From Tubiluchus corallicola (lineage: Eukaryota; Priapulida; Priapulimorpha; Priapulimorphida; Tubiluchidae), in contig JAQGDQ010000834.1 of the NCBI GenBank assembly GCA_030141605.1, forward strand, positions 47,501 through 90,341: 42,841 bases of DNA. The letters run 5' to 3'. Position 1 is the stretch's first letter. Each line of letters begins with the position of its first letter. The notes beneath the pieces were generated by a model. That model made no database searches and was not told where the DNA came from. It saw only the letters and a program-made list of their open reading frames with translations. Shown in pieces: positions 9,674 through 19,848 of this stretch. The position numbers and the translations under genes are program-made.

Positions 9674-11154
9674 TTTTCTAAATTGTGTGGGCAATTGTAA
9701 ATTCCTTTCTTATCATAAAAGGCCACATCTGTTTGCTTCCTGTCAAATTTCTTGATGGGTACAATATCCCTGAGCGACTTAGGGATTGCTTTTCGGTCAA
9801 AGCGTTCAGTTCGAATATGAGGTTTACTGATCTTGCTGTTCTACATAAATAATGCTTCACAGAGAGGTAGGATTCTCAATGTAGAGTGCCAAAGCAAGAT
9901 CCCAGTACCGCCACAACCATTAGCATATTAATAGGTCCTGTTGTCGACTCGTGGCAAATGGCTTACAGGGTGACGAATATAACATTAGATATACATTGCA
10001 TAGGGTACAAATGCAGGTAGAATACATTATTTACAGTATATCATAGTTTAGACTCATATAATATGCTAATAATATCTAAAATCACATCGCCCATTAACTA
10101 AGCCTAATCGCCCAGAAAAACATATAATAGTTACTTCAAGTAATCGTGGTCCATTCCCATATATGAGCTTCATTCATTACGTCATTCCATTTTAAGCACT
10201 AATGTTTTTTTTAATCACGATTCACTTTAAATTTTCAGATTATCTCCATATTTTTTTCTTTCACTGTGTGGGACAATCTAACAAGCCCGGCTTTTTGTTT
10301 GCCCACAACACATTTACCTTCGTGCATAAGTGAACAGTGTTTGAGGCTTTTCCTGTGCAGTATTTCTTATTTGTATTACGTTCATTGTAGGCCCTTTCAC
10401 TAGATATTGTATAATCATTGTAAATGTGTAATGTGAAATAAATGACTTATGCTTCGCGTTTAATATACTACAAACGAATTGCCAATTATTTTCTCTACAA
10501 GTTCTTAATTGAGTTATTAGGCTACAAAATAACGTAGCTGCAGACTGCAGTCATAAGAGCGAATCAAAAAATATGATCGAAAAATATAAATATCGACCAG
10601 CAGATGCCAGCACTAGAATAAGCTGGGTATTTTACTTTTAATTAGGACAGAAAAAACACCGGCGCGAAACTTGTAAAAAGCGACATTACGTCACGCGTCA
10701 GCAGAAGAAGCCACTATATTCGCGCCTATAATTAGAACCAACCAATGAAGCCAGAAACTATTCTGGGAAGACGTGAAAAAGAGGATTCTGTTGCAAAAGT
10801 GAGGCACGGCGCTGAGGTATGGCGAACACAACACGCGTTAAAAACGATTTATGATGCTATCCAGTATAGCAGCCGTCATGAGAAATCTACTAAGCAGCCA
10901 TACTGAACAGCTTTTGCTGCTATAAAAGAATTGCAAATTACACAATTAACATGTGTGAATTTACAGCGATTATTCTATAAACTTTATTTATAACCTGGCA
11001 GATTCTACGTACTCTGCTACGTACTCGAAGTTCTGTAGCAAACACCACAGCTGGTGTACAGTACACCCTGATTGCAATATTTGAAAGTTTTGGTGTACTG
11101 TACGTCAACAGCTATCGATTTTTAAAGTAAAGGACAAGTCACTTTCTTTGCCTG
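9674..11154. other. Intergenic DNA, possible promoter-like patch near 10665-10730
   Basis: No gene is recognised. A minus-strand frame at about 9643-9840 is open but has no ATG. Near 10661-10730 two E2F-like motifs (GGCGCGAAA and TTCGCGCC) sit in a patch of higher GC, followed by a very short ATG frame at 10819. This may be a promoter or chance. No transposon ends were seen. Confidence 0.35.
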
Positions 11155-11784
11155 TTAAAGCAAAACTGGACCCAATGTTAAACTGCAGGTCAAAACAATC
11201 TACTCTTTAAAATGTTGAACGGAAACATTCTATTTTTTTTTTCAAAAATGACTAACGTGAAAGAATTATTACCACACCAACAGAATTTCGCGTTCTCGAG
11301 ACTTGTTCTTCGCTGTTACATGCACTTCGCCATTCGCTAGTTAGACGAGCACTAGCTCCTGCATTTCGGAAACGCATTGCACAAAAAACAGGTGCTGTAC
11401 ATCTCAGTTCAGATGTGTTAGTTTGTGACGAACTACACACGTTCGACAGCTCATGTGTGAGCACAACGGTAAAGTTGAAGTTTGAAGTTTATCTTAAAAC
11501 ATGCCTAGTTTTAGTACAACACACTGAATATCGTACAGTAGCACTGTACTTCAATTTTCGCTTTCGCAAACACGTGCAACACACTCGCGGAAAATGTTTG
11601 CTGTTGAAAATTATGTTACTTTGTGATGTCATCAATAGTTGGGCTCGCCCGCCGATAATTAAGTTTTTAATCTATTATTTAATTATCAGAAACGCTTTTG
11701 CTGTATTAATCGTGTTAAAATGTATACGTTTTATCGTACTTGAAAATGGGGTGGTATATGAAAAATTATCCTGTCTTCCTTTAA
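11155..11784 (-). mobile_element. Family A MITE copy 2
   Basis: This 630 bp copy is inverted relative to copy 1 and bounded by TTAA at 11155-11158 and 11781-11784. Its left end reads TTAAAGCAAAACTGGACCC, the same terminus seen reversed in copy 1. The 138-codon plus-strand frame at 11415-11831 crosses the element end and is not a gene. A family D copy begins about 20 bp further on. Confidence 0.87.
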
Positions 11785-11801
11785 ATTTATTTAAGTGCCA
11801 C

Positions 11802-12245
11802 TTAAATTTAGAGCAAGAAAACTGTCTATAAAGCATAAAGTTAATTTACACTACCGCTGTACAGAAATTTTCCGATGACGTTACCGGTGGAGTTCGTGAC
11901 TTTTCGTAAGAACTTCGTGGCTTCCCTTTAAACTAATTCAAAGTTCTGCAGCTTACTTAGTGTTCGTACAAAATATCACAAAATTTGATGTCTAATTTTC
12001 TCTAAAAATATTCTACCTTTGACAGAAATTGGCAGAAGTGCAGTGATTTTCTTCAGTAGATGAACGACGTCATTGGTGGAAGAATGGGCGTTCAAAATGG
12101 GCGTGCCAAAGCTAGAAATGATCGCGACTTTAAAATGATTTTACTAATCACACGCGGCACTCATCACACTTATTACACTAAACCCTTTTAACATTTTTCG
12201 AGAACATTCAAATAAGCCTAACTTCACAGAAGACCTTTACTTGAA
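11802..12245 (+). mobile_element. Family D element copy 1
   Basis: It starts at TTAA within CACTTAAATTTAGA, matching the start of the 36524 copy. Shared internal blocks include GACTTTTCGTAAG near 11898, CGACGTCATTGG near 12066 (a variant of the CRE-like site in other copies) and CTAACATTTTTCG-like sequence near the end. The right terminus is degraded. There is no coding capacity. Confidence 0.75.
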
Positions 12246-12791
12246 AGACAAAAAGTCTTGTAGAGTAGATTCTGCATTAGTCGAATAGACCATGAATTAA
12301 AACTCTGTTTTATAGTCCGAAAAAAACAAAAAAAATGTTTTAGACAATGACTGTAGCAAGCAATTTGACTAAATTTCACAAATTGTCACCAAGTCTGCGG
12401 TTGATTATACATTTTCAGTCGATTGACAAGTTATGAAAAGTGCAGACAGAAAAGGGCTGTCTTTTCAAAACTTCCGGTGTGGATAAACGCAAGCTCGTAA
12501 CCAATGAATTACGGTGTTAACGTGGCCGTCTCAACAACATTATAGGCCCCCGGGCAAAGCAGTGCGCTGGGGCCCCTACCTACAAAACCACGGACACGAC
12601 TAAAATGTAAACGGTCGATAAATGAAACATATATTTATTGTATCGGTACTTCCAACAAAATCAGTGTTTAAACATTAAAATTAAAAAAACATGATATACA
12701 GCAAGGAATATTAGGATGGGACCACCGGGCAATTACCCAATGTGCGCATGTATTAAGATGGTCCTCCATGGATGATAACTACACGTAGGAT
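12246..12791. other. Intergenic DNA with a possible degenerate TIR element
   Basis: From about 12522 to 12772 a left block rich in GGCCCCCGGGCAAAG faces a right block ATTACCCAATGTGCGC in rough inverse orientation, suggesting an old DNA transposon. No target duplication could be read. The rest is unremarkable. Confidence 0.3.
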
Positions 12792-12896
12792 CAGGGCCGG
12801 CCTTAAGCTTAGGCAAACTAGGCAACCGCCTAGGGCCTCACCCTCCAGGGGGGCCTCACGCCGAGGCAACATTTTTTTGCTTTATGCGAACATATT

Positions 12897-12988
<92 letters not shown>

Positions 12989-13117
12989 CGCATGCCTTTT
13001 TTTGAGAATTTTGTGCGTAATTTTATTTTTTTCGTATTTATTTTTTATTTTTCTATTTCATTTGGGGCCACCAAATTCACTTCATCTAGGGCCTCCAATT
13101 ACCTTAGGCCGGCCCTG
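12792..13117. mobile_element. hAT-like MITE with an internal (TC)n expansion
   Basis: The ends CAGGGCCGGCCTTAAG and, reversed, CAGGGCCGGCCTAAGG are near-perfect terminal inverted repeats of a type common in animal hAT elements. Adjacent inner blocks (CCTAGGGCCTCACC and CATCTAGGGCCTCC) are typical of this group. The flanking 8-mers do not match, so the target duplication is eroded. The ORFs with (LS)n stretches are microsatellite artefacts. Confidence 0.75.
12899..12986. repeat. (TC)n microsatellite
   Basis: A pure TC dinucleotide tract of about 44 units sits inside the hAT-like MITE at 12792-13117. Confidence 0.95.
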
Positions 13118-13299
13118 GTACGACGTAATTCTGCCTTTTGATGATATGGTTGATTGTACACCTTGCTGTAATATGATAATAATTATGATGATAATTATAA
13201 TAATCTTTAATTAAAGTCGGCTTTTACATAAACAATTAACATAAGCTGAAAGAGCTATTATCGCCAACTGTAAATAACAACCTACAACTACGCAACAGA

Positions 13300-13458
13300 G
13301 CCTATTATTACCCCACTTTTACCCTAAATACCACGCGCCTAGCAGGGAAACAGCAGGTAGCATTTTTCAAGTCTTTGGCATGATCCGGCTGGCAGTATCT
13401 AACTCACGACATCCCAGACGGAAAGCGGACGCGTTACCACTGGACTAAACCGACTGGT
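13300..13458 (-). mobile_element. tRNA-derived SINE fragment
   Basis: Read on the minus strand from 13458, the sequence starts CCAGTCGGTTTAGTCCAGTGG, with a good RNA polymerase III A box (TTTAGTCCAGTGG), then ACGCGTCCGCTTTCCGTC, as in tRNA heads. The B box is decayed (GTGAGTTAGATAC). A body follows with CATGCCAAAGACTTGAAAAA and CTGCTAGGCGCG, resembling the conserved body of several metazoan SINEs. It is not a functional tRNA because the T arm is broken. Confidence 0.6.
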
Positions 13459-13843
13459 AAATATGGAAAACTCTAGAAACCTAAGTCAGGCAACTCTTCT
13501 TCGTCTTTCTTCAGAGTGAAGCTAGGTGCTGGATTCCACGCGCCAACTGCATCATTTAACTGTCATATCGAATAATTACAAACAAATGAGCCCATGGTGG
13601 TTATAAGTTGTACGTTAGCTCATAAAAAATTCTTCGTATTACACTATCACTTAACTTAACAAGAACAATCCCATTATAACTGATTTATCGCGTACACATT
13701 ACAGTTAATTTACAGCCTAATGTCCAGTTCTGATATTGCTAGCTCGTAAAGATGTGACAAATTTTGCAGCTTTGGCAGAAAATTGCCTTAGTTGCTGAGG
13801 AACGCGCGAGAAACAAAACTTAAAAACTTAGAATAAGACCTAA

Positions 13844-14425
13844 CGATTTTTCATATACTACCCCATTTTCAAGTCGGATAAAAAGAATGCATTTTAACAC
13901 AATTAATACTGCAAAAGCGTTTCTGATAATTAAATAATAGATTAAAACCTTAATTAACGGCGGGTGAGCCCAACTATTGATAACATCACAAACTAACATA
14001 ATTCACAATGGCCAAAATATTCCGCGAGCGTGCTGCACGTGTTTGCAAAAGCGAAAATTGATATTCAGTGTATTGTACCAAAACTAGGCAAGTTTTGAGA
14101 TAAACATTCAAATTTCAAATTTACCGCTGTGCTCACGCAAGAGCTGTCGAAAGTGTGTAGTTAGTCACAAATTAACACATTTTAACTGGGACCTGTTTTT
14201 TGTGCAACGCGTTGCCGAAATGCAAGCGATAGTGTCCGTCTAACTAGCGAATGACGAAATGCAAGTAACAGCGAAGAACTAGTGGCGCGAACGCGAAATT
14301 GCGTTTGTGTGGTAATGATTCTTTCACGTAAGTCATTTTTGAAGAAATAATAATCTTCCTTTCAAAATTTTGAAGAGTAGATTGTTTCGACCTGCAGCTT
14401 ACGATTGGGTCCGGTTTTGCTTTAA
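13844..14425 (+). mobile_element. Family A MITE copy 3, left end eroded
   Basis: The body aligns with copy 1 from the TTTTTCATATACTACCCC block to the right terminus GGTCCGGTTTTGCTTTAA, with TTAA at 14422-14425. The first 20 or so bases (TTAAAGGAAAAC) are missing. The 14244-14432 open frame lies within the repeat. Confidence 0.82.
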
Positions 14426-15296
14426 TCCTCACCCTGTTAACAGCGTGAAGTTGGACTGATGTTTTTGTTTTTAGTTAGCTGAATAATCTTGCACAAGGAG
14501 TGAATGCACAAGAGCATTCTCCACTAGAAAGCAAAGCGGATCAATTCCGAATCATTGATGAAGAGCGATCTTACAAAGAAAATGCATATTACTTGATTTT
14601 ATTCGGCAGTAAAAACATAAATAATTTGTCTAAAAATTGTGCACAGAAATCACAGCTAAACTGTGCCGACTGCATGAGGTTTCAAACATTTTAATGATAA
14701 AGAACGTACGTAGTTAAACTGCTGAATTATTCGAATGTACACTTTTAGAGGCTCGAATCGAATTAAAGATCTCCTCGATTCGAACGTTCGATGCTCACCC
14801 CTATCTCGCGCCACTACAGCTTACGTTACTGTCGTCTCAAATGCCCCCTCTTACTACGGTAGTAAATACGGCACTTCAGAAAATTGCAAGGCATTACGAT
14901 AATAACCAAACCTGCTGGTCACGCATGCGCTGTAAGTACACTTAGTTAAATCACACGAGTAAAGTCACGTGATAATTGCAGTCAAATTACAACCTTCATG
15001 AGTGGAATAACCGGTTCGCATTCCATAAATTCCTCATTTTTTGAACAAACGGCACTCTCTCTTCTTGAGTTGGTCTACTTTTTTGCATATTCGTCTCACA
15101 TTTAAAATACTTGCTTTAAGTGAATTCCTTATAATTTTAGTATCAAGAAAATTTGTTAAGCTGATATAACGAATCAAGAATTGTTAAATTTTCACAACAA
15201 ATCCGTCCGAAAGGTGAAAAATCGGGAGTGATCTTAAATGCGAGTTCCTGGAAGGATAGAGGTCTTTCGTCCAGTCCGAACTTTTTTACATTTTCT
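14426..15296. other. Intergenic DNA with a small unrecognised ORF
   Basis: A frame at 14500-14694 (plus) encodes about 64 residues with mixed composition but begins at GTG and has no family resemblance. Upstream at 14475 is a T-rich stretch ending TTTTTAG that could be a splice acceptor, so an exon cannot be excluded. A self-complementary TTCGAAT/ATTCGAA patch lies at about 14730-14800. Nothing else was identified. Confidence 0.3.
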
Positions 15297-15344
15297 TCCT
15301 TTACGACTGGATTCGTTTTCAAATTTCCAATAGTTTTGTACAGG
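15297..15344. repeat. Left copy of a ~47 bp direct repeat flanking family E copy 1
   Basis: The block beginning TCCTTTACGACTGG and ending TTTTGTACAGG recurs at 16108-16154 with one mismatch (TTTTGCACAGG). The two copies bracket the E element, whose (AAT)n tail touches the right copy. This is consistent with an unusually long target-site duplication or a local segmental duplication. Confidence 0.85.
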
Positions 15345-16107
15345 GCTAGTTTTGTACGGGTACATAGTTTTGTACAGACTGTTTATATTCGGGCGAAAGA
15401 CGATAGGAATTCAAATCTCAACTCGGATTTATTCCTATCGTCCTTCGCCCGTATATAAACAGTCCGTTGGGGATGAAATTTTACAACTCTCGTCGTGTTT
15501 TCTACATGCTGTTTTGTTTTTATTTATGATTTATGTGAATTTACATTAGAATTGGTAATTATGTTTATTATGATTGTACTCGCTGTTTTTCATTGTGTAT
15601 AATGTTGTAAATTTTTGTTACTAATTATTAAAAAAAGCTCATTATCATGTATGTACTGTTGGATTATAATTTGTAGCTATGTCTATTGTATCTGATCGTT
15701 GTCGTTCAATGTGTCTCATGCGTTGGATTCTAAATTATATATATATATTGTATCTGATCGTTGTCGTTCAATGTGTCTCATGCGTTGGATTCTAAATTAT
15801 ATATATATATATATATATATAATTTAGAATCCAACGCATATATATATATATATAATTTAGAATCCAACGCATGAGACACATTGAACGACAACGATCAGAT
15901 ACAATAGACATAGCTACAAATTATAATCCATATATATATATTATATTATATATTCACATATATATTATATTCACATATATATATATGTGAATAGGTTTAA
16001 TACGTTGTAAATGCTTCTAGAAATTTTAAACATATCCCTATAAATAGAGGGAATGTATTCTGTACATAGTTTTTAAAAATAAATAATAATAATAATAATA
16101 ATAATAA
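15345..16107 (+). mobile_element. Family E repeat copy 1, ending in (AAT)n
   Basis: A block of about 350 bp (15430-15800) matches 37660-37970 closely. Near its left end a 34 bp inverted repeat (15377-15410 against 15430-15463) includes CGGGCGAAAGACGATAGG and its complement. The element continues through a large AT-linked palindrome, then TTTTTAAAAATAAATAATAAT. A simple-repeat tail and direct-repeat flanks suggest retrotransposition, although the hairpin end looks more like a DNA element. The class is unresolved. Confidence 0.65.
15661..15929. repeat. Large AT-centred palindrome (cruciform-prone)
   Basis: GGATTATAATTTGTAGCTAT starts the left arm at 15661. The TGTATCTGATCG...GGATTCTAAATT block is repeated in tandem at about 15749. 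Two inverted copies follow, a short one (15821-15840) and a long one (15854-15929), whose end is the complement of the left-arm start. The order is direct, direct, inverted, inverted, separated by (AT)n. Confidence 0.9.
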
Positions 16108-16151
16108 TCCTTTACGACTGGATTCGTTTTCAAATTTCCAATAGTTTTGCA

Positions 16152-16520
16152 CAGGACTGGATTATCCTATAGGCTAGTATAGGCTGCAGCCTAGAGCCCC
16201 ACAAGCTTTGTAATATTTGGTAAAACACCAGTTTTTTCACTATGCTTGTGTTGAAATATGTGATAATTTGGTTAGCAATAAATAGTAAAATACTCGTATT
16301 TCTTTAAGAATATTTTATTAACAAACAAAAGATAACTATTCTAGTTTATTTAAAGAATTTGCGGTAAATTTACTTCAAGCTAGGTAAATATCGCTAAAAT
16401 AATTCACGAGTAAAAAAACACTCAATACAGAGGTGCCGGCGAGTTAGAGTGTTGCTCCGTCTGCGTAGGACCTCATGATTTGTTTAGCCTAGGGGCTCTA
16501 AAGGTCATAATCCGGCCCTG
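16152..16520. mobile_element. hAT-like MITE
   Basis: The left end CAGGACTGGATTATCC and the reversed right end CAGGGCCGGATTATGACC form a terminal inverted repeat; inner blocks CTAGAGCCCC and GGGGCTCTAAAG are also inverse. The flanks GTTTTGCA and GTTTGGAG are only partly alike, so the 8 bp duplication is eroded. No transposase is encoded. Confidence 0.75.
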
Positions 16521-16636
16521 GTTTGGAGTACATTCCATAGCTACTTAGTAAGTGTAACTTACAGCTCTGCATTGGTGAGAAAGAAAGAATAAAAAAGCTT
16601 GCTAGTGTAGCCCAATCATTACAGGAAGACATTGAA

Positions 16637-16721
16637 TGTGTGTGTGTGTGTGCGTGCGTGCGTGCGTGTCTGTGTGTGCGTGCGTGACTACACATACATC
16701 ATTCATATACATATAAAGCAT

Positions 16722-16756
<35 letters not shown>

Positions 16757-16763
16757 TATAATA
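16637..16763. repeat. TG/CG and AT microsatellites
   Basis: A compound (TG)n with TGCG interruptions (about 16637-16686) is followed by (AT)n at 16721-16763. Further short AT runs occur at 16800-17150. The His-Thr-rich frame on the minus strand is an artefact of the repeat. Confidence 0.9.
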
Positions 16764-17663
16764 ACATAAACACAAGTACAATTAAAAAATCACACAAATA
16801 AATATATATATATACATTAAAAGACAAATTACGATTTTTACTATGTGCATAAAATTTCAACAATACGTGATTCTAAATTAATTTTGCTAAGAATTAATGT
16901 ATTCAATCAGCACTGTGATATATATATATGTAGATGGGTTTGTTATAAATTATTGTATATTTTGTAATACATACATTTAGAAAGAGTCCTGTATTTGTGT
17001 TCCTGTATGCGTTCTTTATTTAAGTGCCTGATTTGTTAATTGTACTTGTATAAGACAATTGTACTTGTAAAAGACTATATATATATATAGTATTAGCAAT
17101 ACATATATATAGTATTTTTGTCTAGTAATTTGTCTTTTAATATATATATGCATATATAAATACGGTGAGAGGCTCAGAGAAGACAGTAGTCATCATAGTC
17201 TAATCTTTTACATCAATTCACTGCATCAACGGCATCTTTTCTTCTAAAATCTATGGTTTTTTCAACTGACGTTTTTAAACCCAAACAATGATAATGGTTT
17301 ATTTCTGTCACGCGTCTTGCTTCAGTCCTCTTCAATGGCAAAGTCTCATATTGCTTCGGTGTCAGCGCCTGGATTGTTGAAATAACGTTTGCATCACAAA
17401 AGGGACTTGGGCGACTTAAAACGCTGGCGAAAACCGGTTATCTTAAAGCTAGAAGTTATTTGCCTCTGGGGGCAGAAAGAGTTGCGTGGTTTATAATGCA
17501 CCGTTTGAAGAAACTGAAAGTTTAATGGGCTTATTGCGGACTTTCTGTGATTCTCTGTAAAGTTCTTGAGATTTCTAACAGTTGTAAATGACATAAAGCT
17601 TAATCATAAATCCAACCGTTTATTGAGCAGGTATATATTGACATTCGGTTTACAATTGAGAAG
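16764..17663. other. AT-rich intergenic DNA
   Basis: It contains scattered (AT)n runs and a near-inverted pair (the TTTAATGTATATATAT block near 16803 and TTTTAATATATATAT near 17135). No gene or full transposon was recognised. The 17394-17594 minus-strand frame has no recognisable family. Confidence 0.4.
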
Positions 17664-18100
17664 TTAAAAGGACGAAGGGGAATTTAAAGTGTATCCGAAA
17701 GATCTTCCCATGCAGAGTTGTATTACGCTTAGCTGTTTGAAAGAATATTGTAATTGGAAAAGAAAAATCTGAGTGACTTAAAATATTTGTGCCAACTCGT
17801 CAGTTTAAGATGAGGTCCGGTTTTCCTTTAATCCCAGCGTGCACCACTGATTCACCAAAAAACACATTATTGATCATATTGACAACACTAAATAATTTAA
17901 ACTTTTGTTTAGATAGTGAAGAGTGTTCTACAAATGCCAAGATTAATTTTACAAATTTAACGCAAAGTTATCAAAACTTGTTTCAAACGACTTACCATCA
18001 AGATGGCTGCACCCAATGGTCATCGCAGTAGTTTAAATTTACATTTTTATACAGCGTTACTGTTAATGCAAGCTCTGTATGCAATAAGACAGCACGTAAG
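17664..18100 (+). mobile_element. Family C repeat copy 1
   Basis: It begins at TTAAAAGGACGAAGGGG, comparable with TTAAAGGACAAGAAAACGGG in the 29313 copy. It shares CCAGCGTGCACCACTGATTCACC, then the ATG block (ATG at 18003) and a GTAAGTGA motif at about 18095. The ATG frame is shifted by a change in a T run after about 12 codons. A fragment GGTCCGGTTTTCCTTTAA, like a family A end, lies inside at about 17817. Confidence 0.75.
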
Positions 18101-18214
18101 TGATTACATCCCGTTGATGGTACAAGGACAACAAAATAATTTATTTACATATAACTAAAACGATTCTCTTGAAATTTTGTATCCTACATGCTGGCATTCC
18201 GGACGGAGACTGAG

Positions 18215-18545
18215 CTTGCGTTGACAGTAACGCTGTATAAAACTTGCAATTAGGAGCAGCCATTTTAACGGTCAAAGAAGTTTAGATAACAATGCGTAAA
18301 TTTCGAAAAAATAATCAGCGCGTACACTTCACTAACTAAGCAGAAATAAAAATTACTTTATCTTAATATAAATTAATACTTTTTTGTGAAATAGTGACGC
18401 TCCTTGGTGAACACTGGGATAGTGAAACAGTGACGTTGTATCAGTTGGCGCAAAGATTTTAAATTACCAAGAATTTCCATTTCCAATTACATGAGACTTT
18501 CAAGTAGGTAAGTTATGCTGCGTAACATAATATTCTATAGAGATT
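18215..18545 (-). mobile_element. Family C repeat copy 2, inverted
   Basis: Reversed, it carries the same blocks: a ...TGATGTAATTGG-like segment, CTATCCCAGTGTTCACCA, an AAAATGGCTGC block (ATG at 18263) and TTTTATACAGCGTTACTG. It faces copy 1 across about 115 bp, so the two form an inverted pair with their ATG ends toward each other. The ATG frame has a deletion. Confidence 0.7.
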
Positions 18546-18795
18546 TAGGGAGATGCTTTAAAACTGCCTATTCGTCTCCTTTGAACGCCGGTAGTCTGGT
18601 GCACTGTCTGTTCTGCTGTCCGTTCTCACATTTTGTACTCATGATTTAAAACAGCTAAGCACAATGTTACGTAATATAATATTGTCCGGAAATTTAGGGA
18701 CATGCTTTAAAACTGCTTATTCGTCTCCTTTAAACGCCGGTAGTCTGATGTACTGTCTGTTCTGCTGTCCGTTCTCACAATTTGTACTCGTAACC
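18516..18795. repeat. Tandem duplication with ~149 bp period
   Basis: GATGCTTTAAAACTGC and GTCTGTTCTGCTGTCCGTTC blocks occur twice, about 149 bp apart, with several substitutions. The left part overlaps the edge of the inverted C copy. A smaller direct repeat of ATAAACAACAAGCACC follows at 18824-18900. No gene was seen from 18800 to 19143. Confidence 0.85.
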
Positions 18796-19143
18796 TTTTG
18801 TTACGGTTGTATAACCCCTCGGCCATAAACAACAAGCACCCCCTCTCATGAAGCCAAGTTTTCACTGGAGCATAAACAACAAGCACCCTCTCTCACGAAG
18901 CCATAATCATAATAAACACAGCTCTATATGGAATCACGCTTGACGAACCACGAACAGAAGCCGTTTAATAAACAAGTTGACAAAACTACCCACTAAAATG
19001 TACTTCATTGACGTCTATTGAGTCATTATAGCAGAAAGAGATATTAATGTTCCCCTGCCAAATGGGGTCGCTGTAAAATATCTTGTAATTGCGTCTCACC
19101 AAACTAAATTGGAAGAGAAATCCCCGTAACCTTCAATGAGTTA

Positions 19144-19782
19144 CAGGGGCGGAACTAGGGGGAGCGAGGGGGGTGCCCCCTGCAAAATCGGACAAATAAT
19201 TTTTTTGCAGTGAAAATTGCAGTTCGCATGTAATCATTTTTAATATGAATTAGAATTAGGTAAACAAATGTTTGGTAGCTTCAGTGTGCGTGCAGACAAA
19301 ACTCAGTGTGCATAGAGGTGCCTACCACAGTGTAGGCCTACAGGGACCATACACAGTCACAGGCTCTACACACAGGCCAACCGGTCTGTGTGCACAGCTA
19401 TAGGATGCTGGTGTAGCAGCGGTACCATGCTGAAATTTGAGACTTTTTGAAAACTTTAGACGTTTTTGTAGTATCGTTCCACATTTCATTTTGACATTAT
19501 TTCCTGCGTATTATTTTCTTAAAACTTGTGTGTGATAAATTACTGTAAATAACAATTTAGTTAGAGGCACATTAATAACGTAAGGTTAACTGAGAGTTAA
19601 TTTTCTCATTATTGCTCTGTCCGCTACGCCGTCCTACACACATGCTAATTATTGGCCTGCATGCAGAATAAAAGGGGTTAAAAAATTGGCTTAACCAACC
19701 ATTATTTAACCACTTCGGATACCTCGCCGTCCCAGAAAATTTTTGCGCCCCCCCCTGCCTGTCACATCTAGTTCCGCCCCTG
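19144..19782. mobile_element. hAT-type MITE with perfect 8 bp target duplication
   Basis: The ends CAGGGGCGGAACTAG and CTAGTTCCGCCCCTG are perfect inverse complements. The octamer ATGAGTTA stands immediately outside both ends (19136-19143, 19783-19790). The interior, 639 bp in total, encodes nothing. The intact duplication and TIRs point to a fairly young insertion. Confidence 0.95.
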
Positions 19783-19848
19783 ATGAGTTAATCTATCATA
19801 CAAAGAGAATCTGTCAAACAATGGTATGGGCATTCAATAACAAAGATA

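Noticed and set aside
9643-9840. A minus-strand exon with KKFDRKQTDVAFYDKKGIY-like residues
   Set aside because: The frame is open, but it has no ATG, a poor acceptor and runs into the telomere-like repeat; no family was recognised.
11415-11831. 138-codon plus-strand ORF
   Set aside because: It lies across family A copy 2 and its flank; the similar frame in copy 4 (23017-23427) is not conserved in length or ends, so it is a shadow of the repeat.
12772-13141. (LS)n proteins
   Set aside because: They come from the (TC)n tract within a hAT MITE.
13370-13458. A functional tRNA gene on the minus strand
   Set aside because: The A box is good but the B box is decayed and no acceptor stem pairs; the following body fits a SINE.
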